64,000 bases of DNA from Saccharomonospora amisosensis. Its GTDB lineage: Bacteria; Actinomycetota; Actinomycetes; Mycobacteriales; Pseudonocardiaceae. The notes below the pieces were generated by a model. That model was not told the DNA's origin, ran no database searches, and was given only the letters and a program-made list of their open reading frames with translations. The DNA lies in the NCBI RefSeq assembly GCF_011761185.1, contig NZ_JAAOYM010000001.1, positions 3,410,001 through 3,474,000 of the forward strand, given 5' to 3'. Shown piece by piece: positions 52,522 to 61,676 of this stretch (positions are counted from its first letter, which is position 1; every line of letters begins with the position of its first letter). The translations under genes were made by a program, and so were the position numbers.

Positions 52522-52665
52522 CCTGGTTCTGCTTCGGCATTCAGCACGTGTTCGGAGAACGCGCGTCACGATCGGCTCGGCGGGGCTCCGACTCGAGTGC
52601 CGCTTCACTGCGCGTTATCCACTCCCGGCAGGCAGCCGGGTTCGTTCTCGAACACGCCCCAGCAC

Positions 52666-52704
52666 GGAGGATGGGTGGTCCACGTCCTGGACCACCCATC
52701 CTCC
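52666..52704 (+). terminator. Perfect 17-bp hairpin terminator
   Basis: A 17-bp perfect stem (GGAGGATGGGTGGTCCA paired with its complement) with loop CGTCC, 145 bases after the stop of the 217-aa protein and before the P450 ribosome-binding site. A short pyrimidine run follows on the + strand. It is the strongest hairpin in the window. Confidence 0.75.
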
Positions 52705-52739
52705 TTCCAGTTCTTCCGTACCAGGTGAAGGAGCGCGCG

Positions 52740-54068
52740 GTGACCGAGGCGGCACGAATCGGTGAACTCCGGACCCCGCCGATGGTCAGAGGGCTTCCGT
52801 TGCTCGGCAGCTTTCTGGAATGGCGAAGGGACCACCTCGGCGTCTTCCTGCGCGCCTACCAGCGACACGGACCGGTTTTCGGCATCCGGCTCGGCCCGCA
52901 GAAGGGTGTCGTGCTGGTCGGCCCGAAGTATCACGAGTTCTACTTCCGGGAAGTAGATCGCACGCTGTCCGTGCCCGAACTCTACCGGTTCGTGGTTCCG
53001 ATGTTCGGCGACGTGATGATGGCGGCCACAGACACCGACCGCAGGCGCCGCCACGTCGCGCTGCTGCAGTCGGCCTTTCAGGGTGGAAGGCTGGCCGGCT
53101 ACACCGAGGTGATGGCCGAGGAAGTGGATGTGTGGTTGGCCGGGCTCGGCGATTCCGGGGAGTTCGAGCTGTGGGATACGTTCGAGCCGCTGGTGATGCG
53201 GATCGCAGCCGCGGCATTGATGGGGCCGGAGATTCGCGCCAAGGTGGAACAGTTCCGCCCGCTTCTGGTGGACCTGGCGCGGGGGATGGAATTCATCCTG
53301 CCGCCCAACCTACCCTTACCGAAGTTCTACCGCAGGGATCGGGCGCGCAGGCTGCTCACCGAGATGCTGCGTCCGGTCCTGGCGCGGCGGCGTAGGCATC
53401 CCGACCGGTACGACGACTTCCTGCAGACCCTGGTCGACGACGCGGAGCTGCGTGCCGAGGGCGACGACGTCCAGGTGGGCATGGCCCTGTGCACGATCTT
53501 CACCGGGTACATCACCACCGCTGCGCAGGCCTGCTGGACCCTGGTGCAACTGCTGCGGCACCCTGACTACCTGCGATCCGTTGTGGACGAGCTCGATGCC
53601 GGAACCACTGCCTGCCCGCGCGCGGGCGTCCGGCCCGCGCCACGCCTGGACTGGGCGACCAAGGAGTCGGTTCGGCTGAATCCGGTGATGAGTCATTACG
53701 CGCGAACAACGGCGAAGGAGTACGTGGTCGACGGCTACCGAATCCCGCGCGGCTGGCTGACCATGCTGTGTCCCGGGGTGGCGCACCGGCTTCCCGAAGT
53801 GTTCACCGATCCTGACCGCTACGACCCGGAGCGGTTCTCCCCGCAGCGCGCCGAGGACAAACGCAACCCGAACGCGCTGATCGGTTTCAGCGGCGGTTTC
53901 TACCGATGCCCCGGGCAGGCGTTCGGCACCAGCGAGATCGGCATTCTGCTGGCCGGCCTGATCACCCGGTACGAGCTTACCCCGCTGCCCGAGGACGTCC
54001 CCGCCGACTTCGACCTCGGTGTCACCAAACCCAAGTCACCCCTGCGAATCCGCTACCGTCGCCGCTAG
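52740..54068 (+). CDS. Cytochrome P450 (1)
   Basis: P450 of 442 aa, start GTG at 52740 behind GAAGGAG. It has the ExxR motif (KESVRL), PERFSPQR and the heme motif FSGGFYRCPGQAFG with the Cys thiolate. The I-helix is FTGYITTAAQ; the usual acidic residue before Thr (AGxDTT/AGxETT) is replaced by Ile, so oxygen activation may be unusual. The sequence is closer to class II/CYP51-type P450s than to soluble class I forms. The substrate is expected to be an enediyne intermediate. Confidence 0.87.
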   Translation: MTEAARIGELRTPPMVRGLPLLGSFLEWRRDHLGVFLRAYQRHGPVFGIRLGPQKGVVLVGPKYHEFYFREVDRTLSVPELYRFVVPMFGDVMMAATDTDRRRRHVALLQSAFQGGRLAGYTEVMAEEVDVWLAGLGDSGEFELWDTFEPLVMRIAAAALMGPEIRAKVEQFRPLLVDLARGMEFILPPNLPLPKFYRRDRARRLLTEMLRPVLARRRRHPDRYDDFLQTLVDDAELRAEGDDVQVGMALCTIFTGYITTAAQACWTLVQLLRHPDYLRSVVDELDAGTTACPRAGVRPAPRLDWATKESVRLNPVMSHYARTTAKEYVVDGYRIPRGWLTMLCPGVAHRLPEVFTDPDRYDPERFSPQRAEDKRNPNALIGFSGGFYRCPGQAFGTSEIGILLAGLITRYELTPLPEDVPADFDLGVTKPKSPLRIRYRRR

Positions 54069-54269
54069 CTACCACGCGCGTTCGTTCGATTGAGGAACGG
54101 GCTCCGCGCGGCCAACGAGTGTTCCTGACCGGCAGGCTCGCGTGCAGGAGAGCAACACGGCCGCGGACGTGTTGGCCGCTCGTTCCGGAACCGCAAGTCC
54201 GGAGAAGTACCGGAACCCACGCGAGCTCTACATTTCTGGTACCGAATCACCGGCGAAAGGGTGGCAGAG

Positions 54270-56387
54270 ATGCCGGTCGGAGACATGAACTTCGCCGGAA
54301 TTCCGGCGGTACCGGAATTCGATCTCAGGGCCGAGTCCGAGGAATTCTCCCCGCTTGGTGGAGTCGCCTACCCGGTCGCCCAGGACCGCTGGGAGCGACT
54401 GGTCACGATGGCCCCGATCCCGGCTCCCGCTGAGCGGGTATGGGCGGCGCTCACCGGTCCGGAACACGTCAAGGAGTGGCTTGCCGCCTGCCGTGGTCAG
54501 TGGGCCGAGCGCGGCCGAGAGGCCACATTGGACTTCGAAGATGGCGAGTTCTTCTACTGCTTCACCAAAAAGTCCGCCCCGCCGACCACCGGTAGGCCGG
54601 GGACGCTGAGTTACCTGTGGCGCTGGGTCGGCGTCGGTCCGGCCAGTGCGGTGACCTGGACGCTTACCCCGCAGGGTGGGCAGACCGTGGTCACCGTGGT
54701 GGAGGAGGCGACTAATCCACCGTCGGACTGGCGATCATGGAACGGTATGGGCTGGCCCGGCATTCTTGACCAACTCGCCGGGTACCTGCGCACCGGCATC
54801 AACACCCGGTGGCCGTGGCGACGGATGGGCCCCTACCTGCAGATCCCGCTGCCGGTCATGCCTTTCCCCGCCTGGGAGGCGTTGACCAGCCCCGGCGCCG
54901 TCCAGTACTGGCTCCAGCGCACCACCGGTTCGCTGGCCGTCGACGACACGATGACCCTGATGATGGGCGACGCGAGTGGGGCCATCCAGCTGCGCGTCAC
55001 CAAGGCGGTAGATGCCGCGCAGGAGTTTCCCTCCTACCTGCCCTACCTCGAGTTCGAGCTGCGCCGCCCCAGCTGGACGCAGTCACTCGGCGGCCGGATG
55101 TGGATCGAGCCGGCAGGGCTGAACGCGAGCCTGCTCCAGGTTTTCCACTACGACTGGGAACGCCTGGACATCCAGGATCCGATCAGCGAGCGCAAACTAC
55201 TGACTGAATTCTGGCGCAACGCCGCAGGGCGAGCGCAGCTGCTGTTCCGGGAACAGGCGCTCCCAGCCGGACCGCACGGTTGGTCGATGGGCGGTGGCGC
55301 CCCGGAGACCAACGGGCAATCCCCGGGATCCGATGTGGACATGGGCGCGGTGATGAGTTTCGCCGGGAAGGCGATGGACGACCTCGCCGGTGCCATGTCG
55401 AGCATGCTCGCGGTGCTCGGCGTACGGCTCGGTCTTTTCGGCGCGCTGGCGGCCGGACCGGCCGGCGCGGACGAGCTCGCCGAGCGGGCCGGGCTCGCGC
55501 CGAGGTACGTCCAGGAGTGGCTATGGGGTATGCACAGCGCGGGCTACCTACGCTTCGACGGGACCACCGACCGGTTCACCCTGCCTGCCGAACACGCCGC
55601 GGTGGTTGCCTCCCCGACATCGCCGTTCTCACTCGCTGCGGGATACGAGCTCGTCCCACCGATGGCCGCGATGCTGGACGAGGTGGCCGAGGCGTTCCGC
55701 ACCGGGCAGGGCATCGGGCACGAGCGGTACCCGGATTCCATCTACGCCGCGATGGAGCGGATGAGCGCCACCTGGCTGGACGGCGCGCTGGTCGAGCAGT
55801 GGCTGCCTGCGGTCGACGGGCTGGTGACAAAGCTCGAGCGCGGTGCGCGTGTGGTCGATGTCGGCAGCGGTGGCGGGCGCGCGATGATCACGCTGGCCCG
55901 CCGTTTCCCCTCCTCCCGGTTCGACGGCTACGACCTTCACGCGCCGAACGTGGAACGGGCGCGGGCGGCGGCGGAGGAGGCCGGGGTCGGCGAGCGGGTG
56001 CACTTCCACGACGCCGACGCCACCGGTTCCGTGTCCGGCCCGCTCGATCTGGCAACGCTCTTCGACGTCCTGCACGACGCACCCGATCCCGAGGCACTGC
56101 TGGCGGCGGTGCACTCGGCGCTGGCCCCGGACGGCGTGGTGCTGGTCCTGGAGAGCGCGTCCGCCGATGCGGCCAGCGACAACACCGGAGCCGCGGGCGC
56201 GATCCTGTACGGCACCAGCACCCTGTACTGCGTGCCGACCGCGCTCGCCGACGGCGGCCCCGCGCTCGGGACCCTCGGCCTCCCGCACACCGAGCTGACT
56301 GCCCTGGCGGAGGCTGCCGGTTTCGGCGCGGTGGGCGAGCTGCCGGTCCAGAGCCCGATGAACGCGTTGTACGTGCTCCGCAAGTAA
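54270..56387 (+). CDS. Two SRPBCC domains fused to a SAM methyltransferase
   Basis: Protein of about 705 aa. Residues about 45-180 and 185-340 are two SRPBCC domains (PAERVWAALTGPEHVKEW; PFPAWEALTSPGAVQYW). Then comes a methyltransferase of the acetylserotonin-type with an N-terminal winged helix (DELAERAGLAPRYVQEWLWG) and SAM motif I VVDVGSGGGRAM. The fusion joins a ligand-binding part to a catalytic part; such an architecture is not one I recognise. A plausible reading is binding of a hydrophobic polyketide by SRPBCC and methylation by the C-terminus. The ATG at 54270 has AAAGG 9 bases upstream; the GTG at 54261 is an alternative. Confidence 0.75.
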   Translation: MPVGDMNFAGIPAVPEFDLRAESEEFSPLGGVAYPVAQDRWERLVTMAPIPAPAERVWAALTGPEHVKEWLAACRGQWAERGREATLDFEDGEFFYCFTKKSAPPTTGRPGTLSYLWRWVGVGPASAVTWTLTPQGGQTVVTVVEEATNPPSDWRSWNGMGWPGILDQLAGYLRTGINTRWPWRRMGPYLQIPLPVMPFPAWEALTSPGAVQYWLQRTTGSLAVDDTMTLMMGDASGAIQLRVTKAVDAAQEFPSYLPYLEFELRRPSWTQSLGGRMWIEPAGLNASLLQVFHYDWERLDIQDPISERKLLTEFWRNAAGRAQLLFREQALPAGPHGWSMGGGAPETNGQSPGSDVDMGAVMSFAGKAMDDLAGAMSSMLAVLGVRLGLFGALAAGPAGADELAERAGLAPRYVQEWLWGMHSAGYLRFDGTTDRFTLPAEHAAVVASPTSPFSLAAGYELVPPMAAMLDEVAEAFRTGQGIGHERYPDSIYAAMERMSATWLDGALVEQWLPAVDGLVTKLERGARVVDVGSGGGRAMITLARRFPSSRFDGYDLHAPNVERARAAAEEAGVGERVHFHDADATGSVSGPLDLATLFDVLHDAPDPEALLAAVHSALAPDGVVLVLESASADAASDNTGAAGAILYGTSTLYCVPTALADGGPALGTLGLPHTELTALAEAAGFGAVGELPVQSPMNALYVLRK

Positions 56388-56407
56388 CCACCCCGAGGGG
56401 AACCATC

Positions 56408-57679
56408 GTGAACGCAGTCAGCACCGTGGACCACCCGCGCTCGGTCGCCGGGTGGCGGCTCATCCTCCGATTCCTCGCCATCTCCGGTGTCGCGCTGCTC
56501 GGCGTGCTGTGCGCGGTACCGGTACTGCTGTTCGGACTGCTCACCGGCGGCCCGAAACGAGCACGGCGGCTCGGGTCACGCCTGCTGGTGTGGATCCTGC
56601 AGCTGCTCGGCCCGACCTTCGTGAAGTTCGGGCAACTGGCCAGCACTCGCAAGGACACCATGCCCCCGCTGCTGTGCGAGGAGCTGAGCAACCTGCACGA
56701 CGCGGTGCGGCCGATGTCCAAGCGTCAGCGCCGGCGGGCGCTGCGCACGGCCAACATCGCCGAGCTGACCCAGGTTGACGCGAAACCGGTGGCGAGCGGC
56801 AGTATCGCCTGCGTGTACCGGGGCAGGCTGGCGGACGGCCGGGTGGTGGCGGTGAAGCTGAAGCGGCCGAGCGTCGACGACCGGATGCGCGCCGATCTCA
56901 CTCTGGTAGAGGGCATGGTGCGGCTGGCGCAGCGGATGCCGAAACTGCGTGGCATGCCGCTCGCGGATCTGGTCGGCTACATGAGCAGGGCGATCCTCGG
57001 GCAGCTGGACTTCGGCCGGGAGGCCCGCAACATCCGCAAGCTTCGGGACAGCCTCTCGGTCGTGCCGCAGATCCACGTTCCCGCGGTTTATCCGGAACTG
57101 TCCACGGAGAACTGCTTGCTTTTCGAGTACCTTCCCGAGTTGAACGCGAACACCCCGGAGACCCTTCCGGCGGAAACCCGGGCCAAACTGGCTGGGCGCG
57201 CGTTGCAGGCGGCCAGCCGGATGATGTTCGTCGATGGGTTCGTACACTGCGACCTGCACCCAGGGAACCTGTACCTGACGCCGGACGAGCGGGTGGTCAT
57301 CCTGGACGCCGGCTATTGCGTGCAGCTTCCACCGCGGGTACGGGACCTGATCGGCGAGTTCTTCTTCGCACTGCAGGCCGGCAACGGCCGGCGCTGCGGC
57401 GAGATCGTGCTGGAGAGTGCGGTGGATCCCGACCGGGCCGACCGGGGCCGGTTCGTGGCTGAGATGGCCGAGGTCGTCGGTGAGCTCGCCGGTCCTGGCA
57501 ACCGGTTCGACATGGCGGTCTTCGGCGACGCGGTATTCACCCTCCAGCAGAAGCACGGCATCTACGCGGCCTCGGATTTCGCCTTCCCGTTGATGTCGCT
57601 GAACGTGCTGGACGGCACAGTGCGCAGGCTCTCGTCTGATGTGGACTTCCAGCGCGTCGGGACTCCCACCGGGCAATGA
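56408..57679 (+). CDS. ABC1/AarF/UbiB kinase-like protein 2
   Basis: Second ABC1 kinase-like protein, 423 aa, start GTG 56408 with GAGGGG upstream. N-terminal hydrophobic stretch (FLAISGVALLGVLCAVPVLL) followed by KxGQ in PTFVKFGQLAS, PVASGSIACVYRG, VAVKLKRPS, HCDLHPGNLYL and ILDAGY. It shares the unusual SGSIACVYR loop with copy 1. The membrane segment suggests action at the membrane on quinone-like or polyene-type substrates. A frame continuing upstream is antisense to the methyltransferase and was rejected. The next gene starts within its stop. Confidence 0.8.
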   Translation: MNAVSTVDHPRSVAGWRLILRFLAISGVALLGVLCAVPVLLFGLLTGGPKRARRLGSRLLVWILQLLGPTFVKFGQLASTRKDTMPPLLCEELSNLHDAVRPMSKRQRRRALRTANIAELTQVDAKPVASGSIACVYRGRLADGRVVAVKLKRPSVDDRMRADLTLVEGMVRLAQRMPKLRGMPLADLVGYMSRAILGQLDFGREARNIRKLRDSLSVVPQIHVPAVYPELSTENCLLFEYLPELNANTPETLPAETRAKLAGRALQAASRMMFVDGFVHCDLHPGNLYLTPDERVVILDAGYCVQLPPRVRDLIGEFFFALQAGNGRRCGEIVLESAVDPDRADRGRFVAEMAEVVGELAGPGNRFDMAVFGDAVFTLQQKHGIYAASDFAFPLMSLNVLDGTVRRLSSDVDFQRVGTPTGQ

Positions 57680-58491
57680 TCTCCAGGGTTGCCAGCGTCG
57701 CAGTGTACGTGCGAGACCAGCACAGCGCGCTGGACTTCTACACCAGGGTGCTCGGTTTCGAGGTGGTCTCGGTCGAGGGCGGCCGGGCCGAACTGGAGCC
57801 CGCGGGCGGCTCGACCAGCATCGTCCTTCTCACGGGGGAACGTGCGGACAGCTGGCCGGGCGCGGTGTACTCCTGCGCCGACATCGTGGCCACCTACGAG
57901 TCGCTGCGGGCGAGCGGCGTCCAGTTCGCTGAGCCGCCCACTCGCCACCGCGGCGGGGTGATGACCACCTTCACCGACGTGGACGGCAACGCTTTCGTGC
58001 TGAGCGAGACCGGTACGCGGCAGCGCGTCACGCGGCCACTGGACGGCGGGTACGCGCTGGCTGTGGTGCGCTTCGGGCGGGAGCTGATCGATCGGGACTT
58101 CCACCGGGACATCCGGATCGCCATGATCGCCAGCGACGCCGGGCTGTCCCCGTTCCAGTTCATCCGGCTGTTCAAGAGGACCTACGGCGAGACCCCGGGG
58201 CAGTACCTCAAGCGCGCCCGGATGGAACGGGCGCAGTGCCTGCTGCGGTACAGCCGGATCGCCGTCGCGCAGATCGGCCACCGGGTCGGCTACCGGAGCC
58301 CCGGCACGTTCAGCGACCGTTTCCGCAAGCTGGTCGGGCTCTCTCCATCGGAGTACCGCAGGAAGTACTACGTGGAGCTGTCCGGATCCTGGGCTCCGTG
58401 GTACTTCGCGGCCATGTGGGCGAGGCGCTCGGCGCTGAGCGAACCGTCCGCTACGAGTTCGCCTCGTAGCAGCGACACAACAGGTCGGTGA
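57676..58491 (+). CDS. VOC domain fused to AraC DNA-binding domain
   Basis: Protein of 271 aa. The N-terminal 115 residues form a VOC domain (VAVYVRDQHSALDFYTRVLG, TTFTDVDGNAFVLS) and residues about 145-245 are an AraC double HTH (LSPFQFIRLFKRTYGETPGQYL, IAVAQIGHRVGYRSPGTF, FRKLVGLSPSEYRRKYY). A VOC effector domain on an AraC protein would let a bound enediyne or similar ligand control transcription. It overlaps kinase-like protein 2 (ATGA), suggesting coordinated expression. Confidence 0.82.
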   Translation: MISRVASVAVYVRDQHSALDFYTRVLGFEVVSVEGGRAELEPAGGSTSIVLLTGERADSWPGAVYSCADIVATYESLRASGVQFAEPPTRHRGGVMTTFTDVDGNAFVLSETGTRQRVTRPLDGGYALAVVRFGRELIDRDFHRDIRIAMIASDAGLSPFQFIRLFKRTYGETPGQYLKRARMERAQCLLRYSRIAVAQIGHRVGYRSPGTFSDRFRKLVGLSPSEYRRKYYVELSGSWAPWYFAAMWARRSALSEPSATSSPRSSDTTGR

Positions 58492-59032
58492 CCTCGCCGT
58501 CGACCTCATCCACCGAGCTCAGCGCGATTCGCACGGTGCCTTTCGGCAGGCTCTTGGCGGCCAGCAGCCTGCCGCCCGGCCTGGCGTCCGGCAGGTTCAG
58601 CCCGACGTCCACCCTGCTCTTCGTGCTGGCCTTGACGATGGCGAAGGTCCGCTTCGGCGACACCAGGGAGATGTAGGTCTTGCGGGCCTGCACGGTGACG
58701 TCACCGACGGACAGCGCGGCGTCCAGCACCGCATCGCAGATCGGCCGCAACTCGGGGCGGTCGGTGTACTGCTCGTCGATCAGCTCCTGCGGCTTGGTGA
58801 GCATGAACTCCGGGTAGCCGTATCGCTCGTAGACCAGCAGGTCCTGGGAATAGCCGCCGACACCCTGCTCGGCCAGCCAGGAACGCAGCCCGGGCTCGCT
58901 CGCCGGGTTGGCTTCGCGGACTCGCTCGTTCCACTCGGTGAGGTCGGCGCCGGTGCGTTCGCGCAGGCGCTCGGCGGCCTTCTCCATCATCGATTCCCAG
59001 CCGACCACTTTCCTGTCATCGCTTTGAGTCAT
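58451..59032 (-). CDS. DUF4287/DUF5655-like protein
   Basis: Protein of 193 aa resembling the DUF4287 + DUF5655 family: WESMMEKAAERLRERTG, YERYGYPEFMLTKPQELIDEQY, then the DUF5655 part (VTVQARKTYISLVSPKRTFAIVKASTK). Function is unknown; the C-terminal domain is sometimes linked to DNA-related proteins. It overlaps the VOC-AraC gene (convergent) by 41 bases and the UvrA-like gene by 17 bases. Confidence 0.72.
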   Translation of the reverse strand: MTQSDDRKVVGWESMMEKAAERLRERTGADLTEWNERVREANPASEPGLRSWLAEQGVGGYSQDLLVYERYGYPEFMLTKPQELIDEQYTDRPELRPICDAVLDAALSVGDVTVQARKTYISLVSPKRTFAIVKASTKSRVDVGLNLPDARPGGRLLAAKSLPKGTVRIALSSVDEVDGEVTDLLCRCYEANS

Positions 59033-61550
59033 ACGTGTTATACCCTCCGCAATCGGTGTCCGTGAAGTTACTGAACGGTGGTACCCGTACACACGCATCC
59101 CGCAGATATCGCGCGGTCACGCTGCCCGGTGTGGCAACGATCTCCTCGGGAGTCCCGGTTGCGACCAACCGCCCGCCGCTGCTGCCGCCGCCGTGGCCCA
59201 ACTCGATCACCCGATCCGCGCTCGCCGTGACGACCACGTCGTGCTCGACCACCACTACGGTGTCGCCCTTGTCCACCAGCCCGTGCAGCACACCAAGCAG
59301 CCTGCGCACGTCCTCAGGGTGCAGCCCGGTGGTGGGCTCGTCCAGCACGTACAGCGTATGGCCGTTCACCTTGCCGGACAGTTCGGCAGCCAGCTTCACT
59401 CGCTGCGCCTCACCACCCGAAAGCGACCGCGCGGGCTGGCCCAGCCGCAGGTAGCCGAGCCCTACCTCAGTCAGCGCGCGCAGCGGGCGGGCCACCGCCG
59501 CGGTGTCGCCGAACACGTCGAGCGCGGCGTGTACCGGCAGGTCCAGCACATCGGCGATGGTGAGGTCGCGGTAGGTGACCCGCAGGGTGGCTGCCTGGTA
59601 CCTGGTGCCGTCGCAGGCGTCGCACACGACCTCGATGTCCGGCAGGAACCGCATGTCGATGCCGACCACACCATCACCCGCGCAGGTCTCGCAGCGCCCG
59701 CCCGCGGTGTTGAAGGAAAAATGGCCTGGCCGCAAGCCAAGTTCCCGCGCCAGCTCGGTGCGCGCGAACAGGGTGCGGATCGGGTCGAAGGCCCCGGTGT
59801 AGGTGGCCGGATTGGACCGTGGAGTGCGGCCGATGGCCGACTGGTCGACGCGCACCACTCGGCTCACCAGTTCGGTGCCGTCCACCCGCCGGTGCTCACC
59901 GGGGACCACCGGCTCGTCCTGCACGGCCCTGGCCACCGCTCGGTACAGCACCGTATCGACCAGTGTGGATTTACCTGAGCCGGAAACGCCGGTGACCACG
60001 GTGAAGCAGCCGAGTGGAAACTCCAGGTCCAGGTCGCGCAGGTTGTGCTCGGATGCCCCGCACACGGTCAGCACCCTGTCCGGCTCCGGGCTCCTGCGAT
60101 ACGGCCGCGGCGGGACCCGCAGCCGCCCGGAAAGGTGCCCGCCCGTGAGTGACTCCTCGTTGCCGAGCAGCTCCGGCAGCGGGCCGCTGTGCAGCAGCCT
60201 GCCGCCCGCCTCACCCGCACCGGGGCCGAGGTCGACCACCCAGTCGGCCGCGCGCACCACCTGCTGGTCGTGCTCCACGACCAGCACGCTGTTCCCCTGG
60301 TCGCGCAGGGTGCGCAGGCTTCCCAGCAGCCGGTCGACATCGGCGGGGTGCAACCCGCTGGTCGGCTCGTCCAGTACGTACAGCAGGCCGAACAGCCCGG
60401 TGCCGAGTTGCTGGGCCAGCCGCAGCCGCCGGGCCTCCCCTCCGGAAAGCGACGGGGTGCCGCGGTCCAGGGTCAGGTGGTCGAGACCAACCTCGATCAG
60501 GTGTTCCAGCCGGATCGACACATCCCGCATCACCTGCTCGGCCACTGCCCTGCGGTCGGCTTCCAGTTCGAGGCCGCTGAGAAAGTCCAGCAGCTCGGCG
60601 ACCGGGCGCGTGCACAGCTCACCGATCGCGGTGTCCGGTCGGTCGGGGACGAGACGCACCGACCGCTGTGCCGCGTTCAGTCTGCTACCGGCGCACGCCG
60701 GGCACCGCACGGTGCGGAGGTAGCCCCCAGCTCGATCCCGGCCGCCATCGGCCTGCCGGCGCAACCAGGGGACGAGCCCGTGGAATACCTGGTCACGCCT
60801 ACGGGGCCCGGTGGTCGCGCCACTCAACGGGGCCACCGGCTCGCTGGTGCCCTCCAGCAGCGTGTGCTGTACCTGCCTGGGCAGTGCCTGCCATGGCACG
60901 TCCACGTCGGCGCCGAGGTGGCGGGCCATCGCCATGGCCAGCGCGTGCTGCGGCTCGGCGGACGGCCCGCGCCACGGGGCCAGCGCGCCCTGGGCCAGGG
61001 ACAGCTCAGGCCGAGGGACGAGCAGGTCGCGGGCCACCTCCCGACAGGTGCCCAGCCCCTGGCAGTCAGGGCAGGCACCGTGCGGCAGGTTGAAGGAGAA
61101 CGCGCGAGGGCTCAGTTCCGGCACCGGCGCGCCGGGAGCGGCGTAGCCCACCCTGGCATAGAGAACCCTGAGCAGGTCGTAGATGTCGGTGGCGGTGCCC
61201 ACGGTCGAGCGCGGGTTGCTTCCGGCGCCGCGCTGGTCCAGCGCCACGGCCGAGCAGAGGCCCTCGATCGCGTCCAGATCGGGCTTGTCCAGCTCGCCGA
61301 GCAGTTGCCGGGTGAAGGCGGACATCGAGTGGAGCTGCCGCCGGCGGCATTCGGCGTAGATGGTGTCGAAGGCCAGTGTTGACTTGCCGGAACCGGACAG
61401 TCCGGTGAACACCACCAGGCTGCGGTGCGGTAGCCGTACTACGAGTTCGGCCAGGTTGTGCTCGCGCGCCCCACGGACGATCAGCCAGTCCGGCAGTGGC
61501 CGGCCGGCAGCGGGTGAGTCGGGGTGGCAGCCAGCTGTCTCGGTTTCCAC
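59016..61550 (-). CDS. UvrA-like excinuclease, self-resistance (DrrC type)
   Basis: UvrA-like protein of 844 aa, shorter than housekeeping UvrA (about 950 aa). Two ABC modules are visible: SGSGKSTLAFDTIYAECRRR and SGSGKSTLVDTVLYRA, with LSGGEARRLRLAQQ and LSGGEAQRVKLAAEL signatures. Zinc-binding sites are HGACPDCQGLG and GGRCETCAGDG/CDACDGT. The short class (DrrC-like) confers resistance in daunorubicin-type producers; here it likely repairs or tolerates enediyne DNA damage. Starts with GTG at 61550. Compare UvrA-like proteins in other enediyne clusters. Confidence 0.88.
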   Translation of the reverse strand: METETAGCHPDSPAAGRPLPDWLIVRGAREHNLAELVVRLPHRSLVVFTGLSGSGKSTLAFDTIYAECRRRQLHSMSAFTRQLLGELDKPDLDAIEGLCSAVALDQRGAGSNPRSTVGTATDIYDLLRVLYARVGYAAPGAPVPELSPRAFSFNLPHGACPDCQGLGTCREVARDLLVPRPELSLAQGALAPWRGPSAEPQHALAMAMARHLGADVDVPWQALPRQVQHTLLEGTSEPVAPLSGATTGPRRRDQVFHGLVPWLRRQADGGRDRAGGYLRTVRCPACAGSRLNAAQRSVRLVPDRPDTAIGELCTRPVAELLDFLSGLELEADRRAVAEQVMRDVSIRLEHLIEVGLDHLTLDRGTPSLSGGEARRLRLAQQLGTGLFGLLYVLDEPTSGLHPADVDRLLGSLRTLRDQGNSVLVVEHDQQVVRAADWVVDLGPGAGEAGGRLLHSGPLPELLGNEESLTGGHLSGRLRVPPRPYRRSPEPDRVLTVCGASEHNLRDLDLEFPLGCFTVVTGVSGSGKSTLVDTVLYRAVARAVQDEPVVPGEHRRVDGTELVSRVVRVDQSAIGRTPRSNPATYTGAFDPIRTLFARTELARELGLRPGHFSFNTAGGRCETCAGDGVVGIDMRFLPDIEVVCDACDGTRYQAATLRVTYRDLTIADVLDLPVHAALDVFGDTAAVARPLRALTEVGLGYLRLGQPARSLSGGEAQRVKLAAELSGKVNGHTLYVLDEPTTGLHPEDVRRLLGVLHGLVDKGDTVVVVEHDVVVTASADRVIELGHGGGSSGGRLVATGTPEEIVATPGSVTARYLRDACVRVPPFSNFTDTDCGGYNTYDSKR

Positions 61551-61676
61551 CGCGTCGGTTCGCCCTCCTGCGAGCTGCGTACAGTCCTACCCGGCATTCG
61601 ATTGAGCGCGCGACCTCCGGCCGGTAACGCGCCACGGATCAGCTCGTCCACGCACCCTAGTTCAATTCAACAGGTC

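Noticed and set aside
50575-52608. Long minus-strand open frame opposite the HEAT gene pair
   Set aside because: No motif; the + strand has ribosome-binding sites and a terminator after the pair.
55280-56407. N-terminal extension of kinase-like gene 2
   Set aside because: It lies in an alternative frame of the methyltransferase with Arg/Gly-rich low-complexity sequence; GTG at 56408 has a ribosome-binding site.
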